Shown here: positions 15,111-24,376 of the stretch, piece by piece
Layout: each line of letters starts with the position of its first letter
Numbering within the stretch: the stretch's first letter is position 1
Notes under the pieces: generated by a model
Database searches by the model: none
Told to the model about the DNA's origin: nothing
The model's input: only the letters and a program-made list of their open reading frames with translations
Program-made: the position numbers and the translations under genes
Source: Sphingomonas sp. A2-49
GTDB lineage: Bacteria; Pseudomonadota; Alphaproteobacteria; Sphingomonadales; Sphingomonadaceae
Length of the DNA stretch: 64,000 nt
Assembly (NCBI RefSeq): GCF_025548555.1
Contig: NZ_JAJLPA010000006.1
Coordinates: forward strand, 62,001-126,000
Direction of reading: 5' to 3'

Positions 15111-15710
15111 ATGTCGTCGCGTCGCCCGATTGCCGCTTTCGCCCTCGCCGCCACCGCGAGCCTGTCGCTGGCCGGCTGCGGCATCAACTCCGTCCCGACC
15201 GCCGAGGAGAATGCCAAGGCGCGCTGGGCCGACGTCCAGAACCAGTACCAGCGCCGCGCCGACCTGATCCCCAACCTCGTCTCGACCGTGAAGGCGGCGG
15301 GCGCGCAGGAAAAGGACATCCTGGTCCAGGTGACGCAGGCGCGCGCCGGCGCCAACCAGGTCAAGCTGTCCGGCGACCAGCTGACCGACCCCGCCAAGAT
15401 GCAGGCGTTCGAGCGCGCGCAGGGCGCGGTGACGCTGTCGCTCCAGCGGCTTCAGGAGGCGTATCCCGAACTGAAGAGCCAGGGCAATTATACCACGCTG
15501 ATGAGCCAGCTGGAGGGGACCGAGAACCGCATCACCATCGCCCGCACCGATTACAACACCGCGGTGCAGGCGTATAACACGCGCATCCGCACCTTCCCCG
15601 ACGCGGTCGGCGCCAAGATCTTCTACGGTGCCAAGCCGCTGACCCCGTTCGCCGCCACGACGCCGGGGGCGGAACAGGCGCCCAGCGTCAAACTCGGGAA
15701 TGCGAGCTGA
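15111..15710 (+). CDS. lemA: LemA family lipoprotein
   Basis: A 199-residue LemA protein. The ATG at 15111 has AGGAGG six bases upstream; the ATG at 15105 abuts the ribosome site and was rejected. The signal ends in a lipobox, SLAGC, so the mature protein would be lipidated. The core shows ARWADVQNQYQRRADLIPNL, the LemA signature, then a helical bundle through TRIRTFPDAVGAKIFYG. LemA proteins are membrane-anchored helical bundles of unclear function, often encoded beside TPM-domain proteins as here. The next gene begins five bases after its stop. Confidence 0.94.
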   Translation: MSSRRPIAAFALAATASLSLAGCGINSVPTAEENAKARWADVQNQYQRRADLIPNLVSTVKAAGAQEKDILVQVTQARAGANQVKLSGDQLTDPAKMQAFERAQGAVTLSLQRLQEAYPELKSQGNYTTLMSQLEGTENRITIARTDYNTAVQAYNTRIRTFPDAVGAKIFYGAKPLTPFAATTPGAEQAPSVKLGNAS

Positions 15711-15715
15711 CGGCG

Positions 15716-16636
15716 ATGTACGCCCTGGCGCGGACGCTCGCCGGCTGGCGCCTGATGGCGCTCGCCGGGCTGATGGCGCTGGCGGGGCTGATCGCCGCGC
15801 CGGCCACGGCGCAGACGTTTCCGAAGTTCACCGGTCTGGTGGTCGATGCCGCCAATGTGCTGCCTCCGGAAACGGAAGCGGCGCTGACGGCGAAGCTCGA
15901 GGCGCTGCAAAAGGACACCAGGCGCCAGCTGGTGGTGGCGACGATCCCCGACCTGCAAGGCTATCCGATCGAGGAATATGGCTACAAGCTCGGCCGCGCG
16001 TGGGGCGTCGGGCTGAAGGACGTCAACAACGGCGCCATCCTGTTCATCGCGCCCAACGAACCCGCGGGGCGTCGCGGCCCGCGCATCGAGGTGGGCCGCG
16101 GCCTCGAACCGGTCCTGACCGACGCGCTGTCCAGCGTCATCATCAACCGGGACATGATCCCGCGGCTGAAGGCGGGCGACATCCCCGGCGGCATGACCGC
16201 GGGGGTCGACGCGATCGCGCAACAGCTGCGCGCCTCCCCCGAAGAGGCGCAGGCGCGGCTCGACGCGGCGACGCAGCAGTACGATCAGGTCCATCGCCGC
16301 TCGCCAGCAGGACGCAGCAACGGCGGCGGCGTCCCGTTCGGGCTGATCGTCTGGGCGGTGATCCTGCTGTTCGTACTGGTGCCGCTGCTGCGCGGCCGCA
16401 AGCGCGCCGGGCCGTGGGGTCGGCGCTACGGCGGGACCGGCGGCGACGGCGGCAGCGCGCTGCCGATCGTCCTGTGGGGCCTCGCCAACGAGATCGGCCG
16501 GTCGTCGGGTGGCGGCTGGGGCGGTGGCGGCGGTGGCGGGTCGGATGGCGGCAGCGACGGCAGCTGGGGCGGCGGCGGCTTCACCGGTGGTGGTGGCGGC
16601 GATTTCGGTGGCGGCGGCGCCTCGGGGAGCTGGTGA
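15716..16636 (+). CDS. TPM-domain membrane protein (YgcG-like)
   Basis: A 306-residue protein with a signal sequence (about 1-32, ending ATA), a TPM domain (about 35-185: FTGLVVDAANVLPPETEAAL, RGPRIEVGRGLEPVLTDA), one membrane helix (about 208-226, LIVWAVILLFVLVPLL) and a very Gly/Ser-rich tail of about 70 residues ending SGSW. This is the familiar YgcG layout and neighbour of LemA. The domain has been linked to membrane-protein quality control and phosphatase-like activity in other systems; the role here is unknown. Confidence 0.88.
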   Translation: MYALARTLAGWRLMALAGLMALAGLIAAPATAQTFPKFTGLVVDAANVLPPETEAALTAKLEALQKDTRRQLVVATIPDLQGYPIEEYGYKLGRAWGVGLKDVNNGAILFIAPNEPAGRRGPRIEVGRGLEPVLTDALSSVIINRDMIPRLKAGDIPGGMTAGVDAIAQQLRASPEEAQARLDAATQQYDQVHRRSPAGRSNGGGVPFGLIVWAVILLFVLVPLLRGRKRAGPWGRRYGGTGGDGGSALPIVLWGLANEIGRSSGGGWGGGGGGGSDGGSDGSWGGGGFTGGGGGDFGGGGASGSW

Positions 16637-16637
16637 C

Positions 16638-17309
16638 ATGCGTCTGACCGAAGCCGATCGGACGCGGGTCGCCGCGGCGGTGACCGAAGCCGAGCGCCAT
16701 ACCGCGGGCGAGATCGTCACGATCGTCGCGCGTCGATCCGACAAATATCACGACGTCGCACTCCATTGGGCGGTGCTGGCGATGCTGCTGGTGCTGGCCC
16801 TGCTGGCGCTGTGGCCCGACGCGGCGGTCCGGCTGCACGGGCTGGTCGCCGATCCGTGGGAGGGGGCGCCCGCCCCCGGCGGGTTGTTCACCGTCGCGCT
16901 GGTCCTGCTCGCCGCGACCTTTCTGGTCGTGCGCGTCGGTCTCGCCTGGATGCCGCTGCGGCTGGCGCTGACGCCGGGCAGCACCGAGGCGCGCCGCGTC
17001 CATGCCCGCGCGATCGCGCTCTTTCGCGCCAGCGCGGAGGCGCGGACGCGCGATGCAACCGGGGTCCTGCTCTACCTGTCGCTCGACGAACACCGGGCGG
17101 AGATCATCGCCGACGCCGCGATCCATCGCCGGGTCGCGCCCGACGTCTGGGGGGCGGCGATGGCCGCGCTGATCGCGGCGACGCGCGACGGGCGCCCCGG
17201 CGACGGCATGGCGGAGGCGGTGCGCCAGATCGGCGTCGTGCTTGCCGCGCACGTCCCGCCGCGCGCCGACGACACCAACGAACTGCCGGATCGACTGATC
17301 GAACTATGA
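16638..17309 (+). CDS. second TPM-domain membrane protein
   Basis: A 223-residue protein starting one base after the preceding stop. It opens with a short cytoplasmic stretch (LTEADRTRVAAAVTEAERHT, then AGEIVTIVARRSDKY), has two hydrophobic segments (about 42-64 and 85-105), and continues with a TPM-type region including LLYLSLDEHRAEIIADAAIH. In this operon type, one TPM protein carries a signal peptide and Gly-rich tail and the other is a shorter two-helix form, as seen here. Its stop overlaps the next start (ATGA). Function is unknown. Confidence 0.82.
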   Translation: MRLTEADRTRVAAAVTEAERHTAGEIVTIVARRSDKYHDVALHWAVLAMLLVLALLALWPDAAVRLHGLVADPWEGAPAPGGLFTVALVLLAATFLVVRVGLAWMPLRLALTPGSTEARRVHARAIALFRASAEARTRDATGVLLYLSLDEHRAEIIADAAIHRRVAPDVWGAAMAALIAATRDGRPGDGMAEAVRQIGVVLAAHVPPRADDTNELPDRLIEL

Positions 17310-17833
17310 CCGCCGACACCGTCTGGAAGGGCAAATACCTCTCGGTCCGCAAGGCGGGGACGTGGGAATATGCCGAGCGCGTCGGGTCGATCGCGGCGGC
17401 GGTGATCGTCGCGATCGACGACGAGGGGCAGCTGCTGCTCGTCGAGCAGCATCGCGTGCCGCTGGGCCGGGCGTGCCTCGAACTGCCCGCCGGACTGGTC
17501 GGCGACGAGAGCGAGGGCGAAAGCGTCGCCGATGCCGCGCGTCGCGAGCTGGAGGAGGAAACCGGCTATCGCGCCGCGATCGTCGAGGAGCGTGGCGAAT
17601 TCTTCTCCTCGCCGGGCATGACGTCGGAACGCTTCACCCTGGTCGTGGCGACCGGGCTGACGCGCACCGGCGATGGCGGCGGCGACGCGCAGGAGAACAT
17701 CACCGTTTACCGCGTGCCGCTGGCGCAGGTGCCGGGATTCGTCGCCGAACGCCGCCGCGCGGGGGTGGCGATCGATGCCAAGATGCTCATGATCCTCGGC
17801 GCCGGCCTGCTGGCGGAGATTGCGGGCGGCTGA
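17306..17833 (+). CDS. Nudix hydrolase (ADP-ribose pyrophosphatase-like)
   Basis: A 175-residue enzyme with a complete Nudix box, starting GLVGDESEGESVADAARREL and continuing EEETGY; the REL-EE glutamates would bind Mg2+. An aromatic region and SSPGMTSERFTLVVA downstream resemble ADP-ribose pyrophosphatases. It would hydrolyse nucleoside diphosphate-linked compounds such as ADP-ribose. It overlaps the preceding TPM gene by four bases, so it belongs to the lemA operon. Whether it is functionally tied to LemA/TPM or merely cotranscribed is unclear. No gene is seen in 17834-18016. Confidence 0.88.
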   Translation: MTADTVWKGKYLSVRKAGTWEYAERVGSIAAAVIVAIDDEGQLLLVEQHRVPLGRACLELPAGLVGDESEGESVADAARRELEEETGYRAAIVEERGEFFSSPGMTSERFTLVVATGLTRTGDGGGDAQENITVYRVPLAQVPGFVAERRRAGVAIDAKMLMILGAGLLAEIAGG

Positions 17834-18016
17834 AGCCCATTGCGTCCGGGCTCGCACACGGCGTGCGGGATTGGTCAGCCCGAACCGGTTCCGGGGTCCT
17901 CGGGGCTGCAAGGCACGGCAAGACCCCCGAACCCCGACTGTTGGCCGCGCGGCCTCCCCCGGAACACGTCCGGCGTGACGATGAGGCGGCGGGGTTAGTC
18001 CCGACCTTGGCCGGAC

Positions 18017-18298
18017 CTAGCGGAAATTGTCCGCATAGGCCTGCAACTTCAGCGTCCGTTCGGGTGCGGGGATCAGTTCGTAATCGAACCCCTGCGCCTC
18101 GCAATAGGCGATCGCGGCCTCCTGCGTCGGGAAGCCGAGCCGGACCTGTTCGCGCGTGTCGCCGCTTCCCGCCCAGCCGGTCAGCGGATCGGGAACCTTC
18201 GGGGCGGCAGGCTCGAACTCGAGGCTCCACGTCTGGGTCCGGGCTTTGCCGGACTGCATCGCGTTCTTGGGGCGCTGGAAGATACGGGCGGTAGGCAT
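18017..18298 (-). CDS. NADH dehydrogenase accessory subunit, NDUFS4-like
   Basis: A 93-residue protein starting MPTARIFQRPKNAMQSGKAR. It has the family segments TQTWSLEFEP, DPLTGWAGSGDTREQVRLGF and EAAIAYCEAQGFDYEL. This is the alphaproteobacterial counterpart of the mitochondrial 18-kDa Complex I subunit, which helps stabilise the NADH-oxidising arm. A longer frame to 18334 adds an unrelated stretch and was not used. It lies ten bases after the hrpB stop in the same direction. Confidence 0.88.
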   Translation of the reverse strand: MPTARIFQRPKNAMQSGKARTQTWSLEFEPAAPKVPDPLTGWAGSGDTREQVRLGFPTQEAAIAYCEAQGFDYELIPAPERTLKLQAYADNFR

Positions 18299-18308
18299 GA
18301 CGCGCTCC

Positions 18309-20783
18309 TTAGCGCGGTCCGGGCCCGCGCGCATCCGCCTTTTTGGTCCGCAGCGTCGCGGCGGCGGCGGCGGGATCGTCCGGCCAGGGATGCCGCGGAT
18401 AGCGCCCGCGCATTTCCTTCGCGACCGCGTTCCAGCTGCCCGCCCAGAAACCCGGCAGGTCGCGCGTCGTCTGGATCGGCCGGCCGGCGGGCGAGGTCAG
18501 GCTGAGCACCAGCGGTACCCGCGCCGACCCGGTCACCGGATGCTCCGCCAGCCCGAACAGCGCCTGCACGCGCAGCTCGACCCGCGGGCCCCCGTCCGCC
18601 GCATAATCGATCTCGTGCGTGCTGCCCGCCGGGCTGGTGAAGGCGGCGGGCGCCAGCCGGTCGACCTGGCGCATCGCGTCCCAGCCGATCAGCGCGCGCA
18701 CCGCCTCGGTCAGCGCACCGCCGGGAATCGTATCGAGCCGCCGGCGCCCGTCGAGCAGCGGCGGCAGCCATTCGTCGAGTCGATCCGCCATCAGCGCATC
18801 GATCGCGATTCCGGCATAGGCCGCGCGCTGGCGCAGCGCCTGCGCACCCGCACTCCACGGCAGCTGCGCGATACCATGGGTGCGGACGCCCGCCAGCAAC
18901 GCCGCCGCGATCGCCGCCGGATCGGCCTGCGCGTCCGGGCCCGACGACAGCCGCAGCGCGCCGAGCCGCCGCTCGCGCAATGCGGTCACGCCGCTGGTCG
19001 CGGGATCGAACGCCACCGTCCGCTGCATCGCGATGCGGTTTCCGAACAATCGCTCGATCGTGGCGAGCGTGATCGGTGCGGCGGCGAGGATGCGCGCCCC
19101 CGACGCGGCGCCCTGCGTTTCCGCGACCGCGAGCCATTCCGATCGCGCGAGCGCGGTCGCCGGATCGAGCCGGAAGCCGCGCCCGCCGACCGAGGCCCAA
19201 TGCTCGCCCGACGCGTCGCGCGCCCGCGCGATCCGGTCGGGAAAGGCGAGCGCGATCGGCACCTCGACCCCCTCGCCGTCCCCGCCGCCGCCGACCAGCT
19301 TCGCCCAGCGCTCGGCCAGCCGTCGCGCCGCGGTCGCCTTGCTACCGCGCTCGCCGCGCCAGCGCCGCAGCCGCGCGTCGAGATCGGGATCGTTGCCGCC
19401 GAGCCCGCGCTCCGACAGCAGCACCGCGACCTCCGCCGCGATGGCGCCCTGCCCCAGCTCGCCCGCGCGCAGCAGCATGTGCGCCAGTCGTGGCGGCATC
19501 GGCATCGCCGCGATCCGGCGCCCGTGCGCGGTCGGGCGACCGTCCGCATCGATCGCATCGAGCGCCGCCAGCCGCTCGCGCGCCTCCGCCACCGCCGCGA
19601 CCGGCGGCGGGTCGAGCCAGGCGAGCGCGCGCGGATCGCCCACGCCCCACAGCGCGGCGGCGAGCACCAGCCCCGACAGGTCGGCCTCGAGGATCTCGGG
19701 CGGATCGAAGCGCGGCAACCCGCCCGTCGCCGCCTCTTCCCACAGGCGATAGGCGACGCCCGGGCCCAGCCGCGCGGCGCGGCCGGCGCGCTGGATCACC
19801 GCCGCCTGGCTGGCGCGCTCGGTCACCAGCCGCGTCATTCCCGCCGCGCGATCGTAGCGCGGCCGCCGCGCCAGCCCCGAATCGACGACGATGCGGATGC
19901 CGTCGAGCGTCAGGCTGGTTTCCGCGATCGACGTCGCGAGCACCAGCTTGCGCCGACCGTCGGGCTCCGGGCGGATCGCGGCGCGTTGTGCGGCGGGGTC
20001 GAGGCTGCCGTGGAGTTCGTGGACGACCACGTCGTCGGGCAGGCCGGCGAGCCGTTCCGCGGTCCGCTCGATCTCGGCGACGCCCGGCAGGAAGGCGAGC
20101 ACGCCACCCTCCGCCTCGCCGAGCGCGCGGCGGATCGCGCGCGCCATCGCATCCTCGATCCGGCCGTCGCCTGCGCGCCCGATGTGGCGCAGGTCGAGCG
20201 GGTAGCTGCGGCCCTCGCTCTCGATCACGGGCGCCGGGTCGCCGCCGCCGCCCATCAACGCGGCGAAGCGCGCGCCGTCCAGCGTCGCCGACATCGCCAC
20301 CAGCCGCAGGTCGGGACGCAGCGATCCTTGCGCGTCGAGCGCCATCGCCAGCCCGAAATCGCCGTCGAGGCTGCGTTCGTGGACCTCGTCGAACAGCACG
20401 GCCGATACGCCGGCCAGTTCCGGGTCCCCCTGGATGCGGGCGACGAAGATGCCCTCGGTCACCACCGTCACGCGGGTCGCGGCGGAGCGCCGGCTGTCCA
20501 TCCGCGTCGCATAGCCGAAGGTGCCGCCGACCGCCTCGCCGGCGAGGGCCGCCATCCGTTCCGCGGCGGCGCGGGCGGCGAGCCGGCGCGGCGACAGCAC
20601 CAGCACCTCGCCGTCGCACCACGGCTCTGCGAGCAACGCCGGCGCGACCGCGGTCGTCTTGCCCGCCCCCGGCGGCGCGACCAGCACCGCATTGCTGCCG
20701 GTGCGGAGCGCCGCGAGCAGTGCGGGCAGGACGGCGAGGATCGGCAGGTCGGGCGGTCGGGTCACGGCATTCGCCCTTGCCAT
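18309..20783 (-). CDS. hrpB: ATP-dependent helicase HrpB
   Basis: An 824-residue DExH helicase. Walker A APPGAGKTT, DEVH box (VLFDEVHERSLDGDFG), SAT motif (LVAMSATLDG), motif V/VI (VLATSIAETSLTLDGIRIVV, QRAGRAARLGPG) and the HrpB C-terminal region ending PRHPWPDDP all agree with the family. HrpB is a DEAH-box helicase of unsettled substrate in most bacteria. Start choice is uncertain: the ATG at 20783 has no clear ribosome site, while a GTG at 20765 follows AAGGG. The divergent DUF937-like gene begins 67 bases away. Confidence 0.93.
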   Translation of the reverse strand: MARANAVTRPPDLPILAVLPALLAALRTGSNAVLVAPPGAGKTTAVAPALLAEPWCDGEVLVLSPRRLAARAAAERMAALAGEAVGGTFGYATRMDSRRSAATRVTVVTEGIFVARIQGDPELAGVSAVLFDEVHERSLDGDFGLAMALDAQGSLRPDLRLVAMSATLDGARFAALMGGGGDPAPVIESEGRSYPLDLRHIGRAGDGRIEDAMARAIRRALGEAEGGVLAFLPGVAEIERTAERLAGLPDDVVVHELHGSLDPAAQRAAIRPEPDGRRKLVLATSIAETSLTLDGIRIVVDSGLARRPRYDRAAGMTRLVTERASQAAVIQRAGRAARLGPGVAYRLWEEAATGGLPRFDPPEILEADLSGLVLAAALWGVGDPRALAWLDPPPVAAVAEARERLAALDAIDADGRPTAHGRRIAAMPMPPRLAHMLLRAGELGQGAIAAEVAVLLSERGLGGNDPDLDARLRRWRGERGSKATAARRLAERWAKLVGGGGDGEGVEVPIALAFPDRIARARDASGEHWASVGGRGFRLDPATALARSEWLAVAETQGAASGARILAAAPITLATIERLFGNRIAMQRTVAFDPATSGVTALRERRLGALRLSSGPDAQADPAAIAAALLAGVRTHGIAQLPWSAGAQALRQRAAYAGIAIDALMADRLDEWLPPLLDGRRRLDTIPGGALTEAVRALIGWDAMRQVDRLAPAAFTSPAGSTHEIDYAADGGPRVELRVQALFGLAEHPVTGSARVPLVLSLTSPAGRPIQTTRDLPGFWAGSWNAVAKEMRGRYPRHPWPDDPAAAAATLRTKKADARGPGPR

Positions 20784-20850
20784 GGATAACCGCGCGACGC
20801 GACCCGCCGCGGATGCTATCCCGGGATCGAGTACAGCAAGGAGACGCACG

Positions 20851-21174
20851 ATGGGTCTGTTGGACGGCATCCTCGGCCACGTGGCCGGAAACCCCGCGAT
20901 CGCCAATCTCGCCGAAAAGATCGGCCTCTCCCCCGACCAGGTCACCGCCGCGATCGGCGCGCTGGGCGACGCGCATACCCAGCCGGGCGACACCGTCGCG
21001 GGTGCCGCCGATGCGACCGGCCTGTCCCCCGACGTGCTGCAACAGATCCTCGGCCACCTCGGCGGCGAGGGCGCGCTGGGCAACCTCGGCGCGCTGCTCG
21101 GCGGGGCGGGCGGCGGCGAAGGCGGCATCGGCGGCATGCTCGGCGGCCTTGGCGGACTGTTCGGCAAATCGTGA
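20851..21174 (+). CDS. small glycine-rich protein, DUF937/YidB-like
   Basis: A 107-residue protein with AAGGAG before the ATG. It is built of short amphipathic helices separated by glycine: LLDGILGHVAGNPAIANLAE, GLSPDQVTAAIGAL, GLSPDVLQQILGHLGGEG, then a Gly-rich tail. Repeated helix-Gly units of this kind occur in DUF937/YidB-type proteins, which I cannot confirm without a profile search. No signal peptide or membrane helix is seen. Function is unknown. Confidence 0.7.
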   Translation: MGLLDGILGHVAGNPAIANLAEKIGLSPDQVTAAIGALGDAHTQPGDTVAGAADATGLSPDVLQQILGHLGGEGALGNLGALLGGAGGGEGGIGGMLGGLGGLFGKS

Positions 21175-21247
21175 CGCCCGCGTCCTAGTATCTCCCGCCC
21201 GCGCGATGGTAGGCAGGCGCCGACCACAGCACGGACGGGCGGGATCT

Positions 21248-22195
21248 TTGGGCGGACATCATCACCACGACCATGGCCGGGACGGCCATGCGCACGACGG
21301 CGGCCACCACCATAGTCATGGGCACGGGCACGCGCACGCCCCGGCGAATTTCGATTCCGCCTTCGCGATCGGGATCGCGCTCAACATCGCCTATGTCCTG
21401 GCGGAGGGCGGCGCGGGGCTGTGGACCGGATCGGTCGCGCTGCTCGCCGACGCCGGGCACAACCTGTCCGACGTGCTGGGCCTCGCCGTCGCCTGGGGCG
21501 GCGCGACGCTGGCGCGCAGCGCGCCGACCAAGCGCTTCACCTATGGCCTGAAGGGGTCGACGATCCTCGCGGCGCTCGCCAATGCGCTGTTCCTGCTCGT
21601 CGCGCTCGGCGCGATCGTGATGGAGGCGGTGCAGCGGTTCGACGATCCGCCGGTGGTGGCGGGGCTCACCGTCTCGATCGTCGCGGGCATCGGCATCGCG
21701 ATCAACGCCGCGACCGCGTGGCTGTTCGCGCGCGGCCGCAAGGGCGACATCAACATCCGCGGCGCCTATCTGCACATGGTCAGCGATGCCGCCGTGTCCG
21801 CCGGCGTGGTGCTGGCCGGTATCGCGATCTGGGCGACCGGGATCGGCTGGATCGATCCGCTCGTCAGCCTGGTGATCGCGGCGATCATCCTGTGGCAGAC
21901 CTGGGGCCTGCTGCGCGAGACGGTGGAGATGTCACTCGCCGCGGTACCGCGCGCGATCGACTATGACGCGGTCACCGCCGCGTTGCAGGGGCTGCCCGGC
22001 GTCGCGCGGGTGCACGACCTGCACATCTGGCCAATGTCGACCACCGAACCGGTGCTGACCGCGCATCTGGTGATCCCCGGCGGCTATCCCGGCGACGGCT
22101 TCCTCGCCACCGCGCGCGCGATGCTGCACGACCGGTTCGGGATCGGCCACGCGACGTTGCAGGTGGAAACGGGCGGCGACTGCGGCGGCTGCTGA
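21248..22195 (+). CDS. cation diffusion facilitator (zinc/cobalt efflux type)
   Basis: A 315-residue membrane protein with an extremely His-rich head (about 25 of the first 45 residues are His, Asp or Gly), likely a metal-binding region. Six membrane segments follow, with the paired metal-site motifs LLADAGHNLSD and YLHMVSDAAVS and the signature GLKGSTILAALANA. A cytoplasmic C-terminal domain contains VHDLHIWPMSTTEPVLTAHL. These proteins export Zn2+ or similar ions in exchange for protons. The start is taken as TTG 21248 (GGHHHHDHG); an in-frame ATG at 21206 is the alternative. Confidence 0.9.
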   Translation: MGGHHHHDHGRDGHAHDGGHHHSHGHGHAHAPANFDSAFAIGIALNIAYVLAEGGAGLWTGSVALLADAGHNLSDVLGLAVAWGGATLARSAPTKRFTYGLKGSTILAALANALFLLVALGAIVMEAVQRFDDPPVVAGLTVSIVAGIGIAINAATAWLFARGRKGDINIRGAYLHMVSDAAVSAGVVLAGIAIWATGIGWIDPLVSLVIAAIILWQTWGLLRETVEMSLAAVPRAIDYDAVTAALQGLPGVARVHDLHIWPMSTTEPVLTAHLVIPGGYPGDGFLATARAMLHDRFGIGHATLQVETGGDCGGC

Positions 22196-22211
22196 CCCCG
22201 CGCCGCCGGGA

Positions 22212-23222
22212 TCAATAGGCGCGCGCGACCGCGAACTCGACCGCCTCGACCATCGCATCCTTCGCCTCGCCGTTGGCGAAGCCGCCGATCGCGTCGATCG
22301 CGCGCTGGCCGTAATGGCGCGCGCGGGCGAGCGTGTCGTCGACCGAGCGGGTCCGCCGGACGAGATCGATCGCCTGCGCGAAATCCTCGTCCGACGAGCG
22401 GCGCCCCTCGATCGCGTCCTTCCAGAACTTGCGGTCCTGCGCATCGCCGCGGGCATAGGCGAGGATCACGGGCAGCGTCATCTTGCCCTCGCGGAAATCG
22501 TCGCCCGCATCCTTGCCCATCGTCCCCGCGTCGGAGACATAGTCGATCGCGTCGTCGACCAGCTGGAACGCGATGCCGAGGTTGCGGCCATAGGCGTCGA
22601 GCGCCGCCTCCTCGCCCTCGCCGCGCTCCGCCACCACCGCGGCGATGCGACAGGCGGCGGCGAACAGCGCCGCGGTCTTCGCGTTGATGATGTCGAGATA
22701 GCGATCCTCGCCGAGGTCGACGCGCCGCGCGGCGGTGAGCTGATTGACCTCCCCCTCCGCGATCACCGCGCTGGCATTGGACAGGATCTTCAGCACCTTC
22801 AGGCTGCCGTCCTCGACCATCAGCTCGAAGCTGCGGCTGAACAGGAAGTCGCCGACCAGCACGCTCGCCGGATTGCCCCAGATGATGTTGGCGGTGCGCC
22901 GGCCGCGGCGCAGGTCCGAGCCGTCGACGACGTCGTCGTGCAGCAGCGTCGCGGTGTGAATGAACTCCACCGACGCGGCGAGCCGGTGGTGGCGAGTGCC
23001 GGTATAGCCGATCAGCCGCGCGCTGCTGAGCGTCAGCATCGGCCGCATCCGCTTGCCGCCGCCCGCGATCAGATGGCCGGCGAGTTCGGGGATCAGCGGG
23101 ATCTGCGACTGCATGCGGTCGAGGATCACCTGGTTGACGGCGTTCATGTCGCCCGCGACGAGCTGGAGCATGGGATCCAGCGAGGGTTCGGGACGGTCGA
23201 GGCGGTGGATGGTGGCGGTCAT
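22212..23222 (-). CDS. ispB: polyprenyl (octaprenyl-type) diphosphate synthase
   Basis: A 336-residue trans-prenyltransferase. The two Asp-rich motifs are LLHDDVVDGSDLRRG and FQLVDDAIDY, and GGGKRMRPML binds the substrate diphosphate. It chains isopentenyl diphosphate onto allylic primers; in sphingomonads the product would be the side chain of ubiquinone-10, so decaprenyl rather than octaprenyl is quite possible. The ATG at 23222 gives a normal length; the frame continues to 23285 without family similarity. It is convergent with the CDF gene. Confidence 0.92.
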   Translation of the reverse strand: MTATIHRLDRPEPSLDPMLQLVAGDMNAVNQVILDRMQSQIPLIPELAGHLIAGGGKRMRPMLTLSSARLIGYTGTRHHRLAASVEFIHTATLLHDDVVDGSDLRRGRRTANIIWGNPASVLVGDFLFSRSFELMVEDGSLKVLKILSNASAVIAEGEVNQLTAARRVDLGEDRYLDIINAKTAALFAAACRIAAVVAERGEGEEAALDAYGRNLGIAFQLVDDAIDYVSDAGTMGKDAGDDFREGKMTLPVILAYARGDAQDRKFWKDAIEGRRSSDEDFAQAIDLVRRTRSVDDTLARARHYGQRAIDAIGGFANGEAKDAMVEAVEFAVARAY

Positions 23223-23325
23223 CTCGCCCCGCGCTGTGGCCGCTTGGCCCCGCGAACGCAAGTCTTGCCCGCAGCGCCGACACACCCCATGGGAGGCGCG
23301 ACGCGCGCGAGGGAAAGGTCGAAGG

Positions 23326-23616
23326 ATGAGCGACGGGATGCTGCAGGGCTATCGCAAGAGCATCGACAACATCGATGCCGCGCTCGTCCACCTGCTCGCC
23401 GAGCGGTTCAAGGTGACGCAGGCGGTCGGCCGCTACAAGGCGACGTCGGGCCTGCCCGCCGCCGATCCGGGCCGCGAGGAACGCCAGATCGCGCGGCTGC
23501 GCCACCTCGCCGAGGAAGCGGAGCTCGATCCCGAATTCACCGAGAAGTTCCTGCGCTTCATCATCGACGAGGTGATCCGGCACCACGCGCGCCACCAGCA
23601 GCAGCTGCACGGCTGA
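23326..23616 (+). CDS. chorismate mutase, AroQ type
   Basis: A 96-residue all-helical enzyme typical of stand-alone AroQ mutases. Visible signatures are [40 protein letters not shown] and [20 protein letters not shown], which supply the Arg, Lys and Glu residues of the active site. It converts chorismate to prephenate for phenylalanine and tyrosine synthesis in the cytoplasm. GAAGG precedes the ATG. It lies just before tmk with an 8-base gap. Confidence 0.93.
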   Translation: MSDGMLQGYRKSIDNIDAALVHLLAERFKVTQAVGRYKATSGLPAADPGREERQIARLRHLAEEAELDPEFTEKFLRFIIDEVIRHHARHQQQLHG

Positions 23617-23623
23617 CGCGCGC

Positions 23624-24307
23624 GTGGCGGCCGGCGGGACGACACGGGTGACCGGTGCATTCATCGCGGTCGAGGGCGTCGACGGATCGGGAAAGAGCGG
23701 CGTCGTCCGCCACCTGATCGCGGCGTTGCGGGCGCGCGGGCACGACGTGCTCGGCACCCGCGAGCCCGGCGGCACCCCGCAGGGAGAGGCGCTGCGCGGC
23801 CTGCTGCTGGCGGGCGCCGACGACGCGTGGGACCCGCGCGCCGAATTGCTGCTGATGACCGCCGCGCGCGTCCAGCACGTCGCCCGCGTCGTGCTGCCGG
23901 CGGTGGCGGCGGGGCGGATCGTCGTGTCCGACCGCTACGCCGGATCGACGCTCGCCTATCAGGGCGCCGGCCGCGGCATGGACGAAGGCCTGATCCACGA
24001 TCTGCACCGCAGCATGGTCGACGACCTGTGGCCCGACCTGACTCTGGTGCTCGACCTCGATCCGGCGACCGGCCTCGCCCGCAGCCGCCGCCGCCTGGCC
24101 GCCGACGCGATCGACGAGGGGCGGTTCGAAAGCCTGGCCCTCGATTTCCACCGCCGCATCCGCGATTCGTTCATAACCCAGGCGGCAGCCGCACCGGGGC
24201 GCCACGCGCTGGTCGACGCCAGCGGCCCGCCGGACACTGTGCAGGCGGCGGCGCTGGCGGAGGTGGAGCGGTTTCTGACGTTCGATCCCGAGCGAAGGGG
24301 CCGGTAG
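23624..24307 (+). CDS. tmk: thymidylate kinase
   Basis: A 227-residue dTMP kinase. P-loop [10 protein letters not shown], the substrate segment [34 protein letters not shown] and the Arg-rich lid region ([16 protein letters not shown]) are all present. It phosphorylates dTMP to dTDP. The start is GTG; 23624 is given here, and a GTG at 23648 ([10 protein letters not shown]) is an equally reasonable choice that removes a poorly conserved head. Confidence 0.93.
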   Translation: MAAGGTTRVTGAFIAVEGVDGSGKSGVVRHLIAALRARGHDVLGTREPGGTPQGEALRGLLLAGADDAWDPRAELLLMTAARVQHVARVVLPAVAAGRIVVSDRYAGSTLAYQGAGRGMDEGLIHDLHRSMVDDLWPDLTLVLDLDPATGLARSRRRLAADAIDEGRFESLALDFHRRIRDSFITQAAAAPGRHALVDASGPPDTVQAAALAEVERFLTFDPERRGR

Positions 24308-24376
24308 CGCCCTTCGTTCAAGGTGCCCGCCAGACGGACCCGATGCCGGCCGACCGCCAGCATCCCATGATGCACG

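Noticed and set aside
17834..18016. Short structured gap after the Nudix gene considered as an RNA gene
   Set aside because: Only weak GC-rich pairing is visible, with no tRNA-like T-arm, CCA end or known RNA signature.
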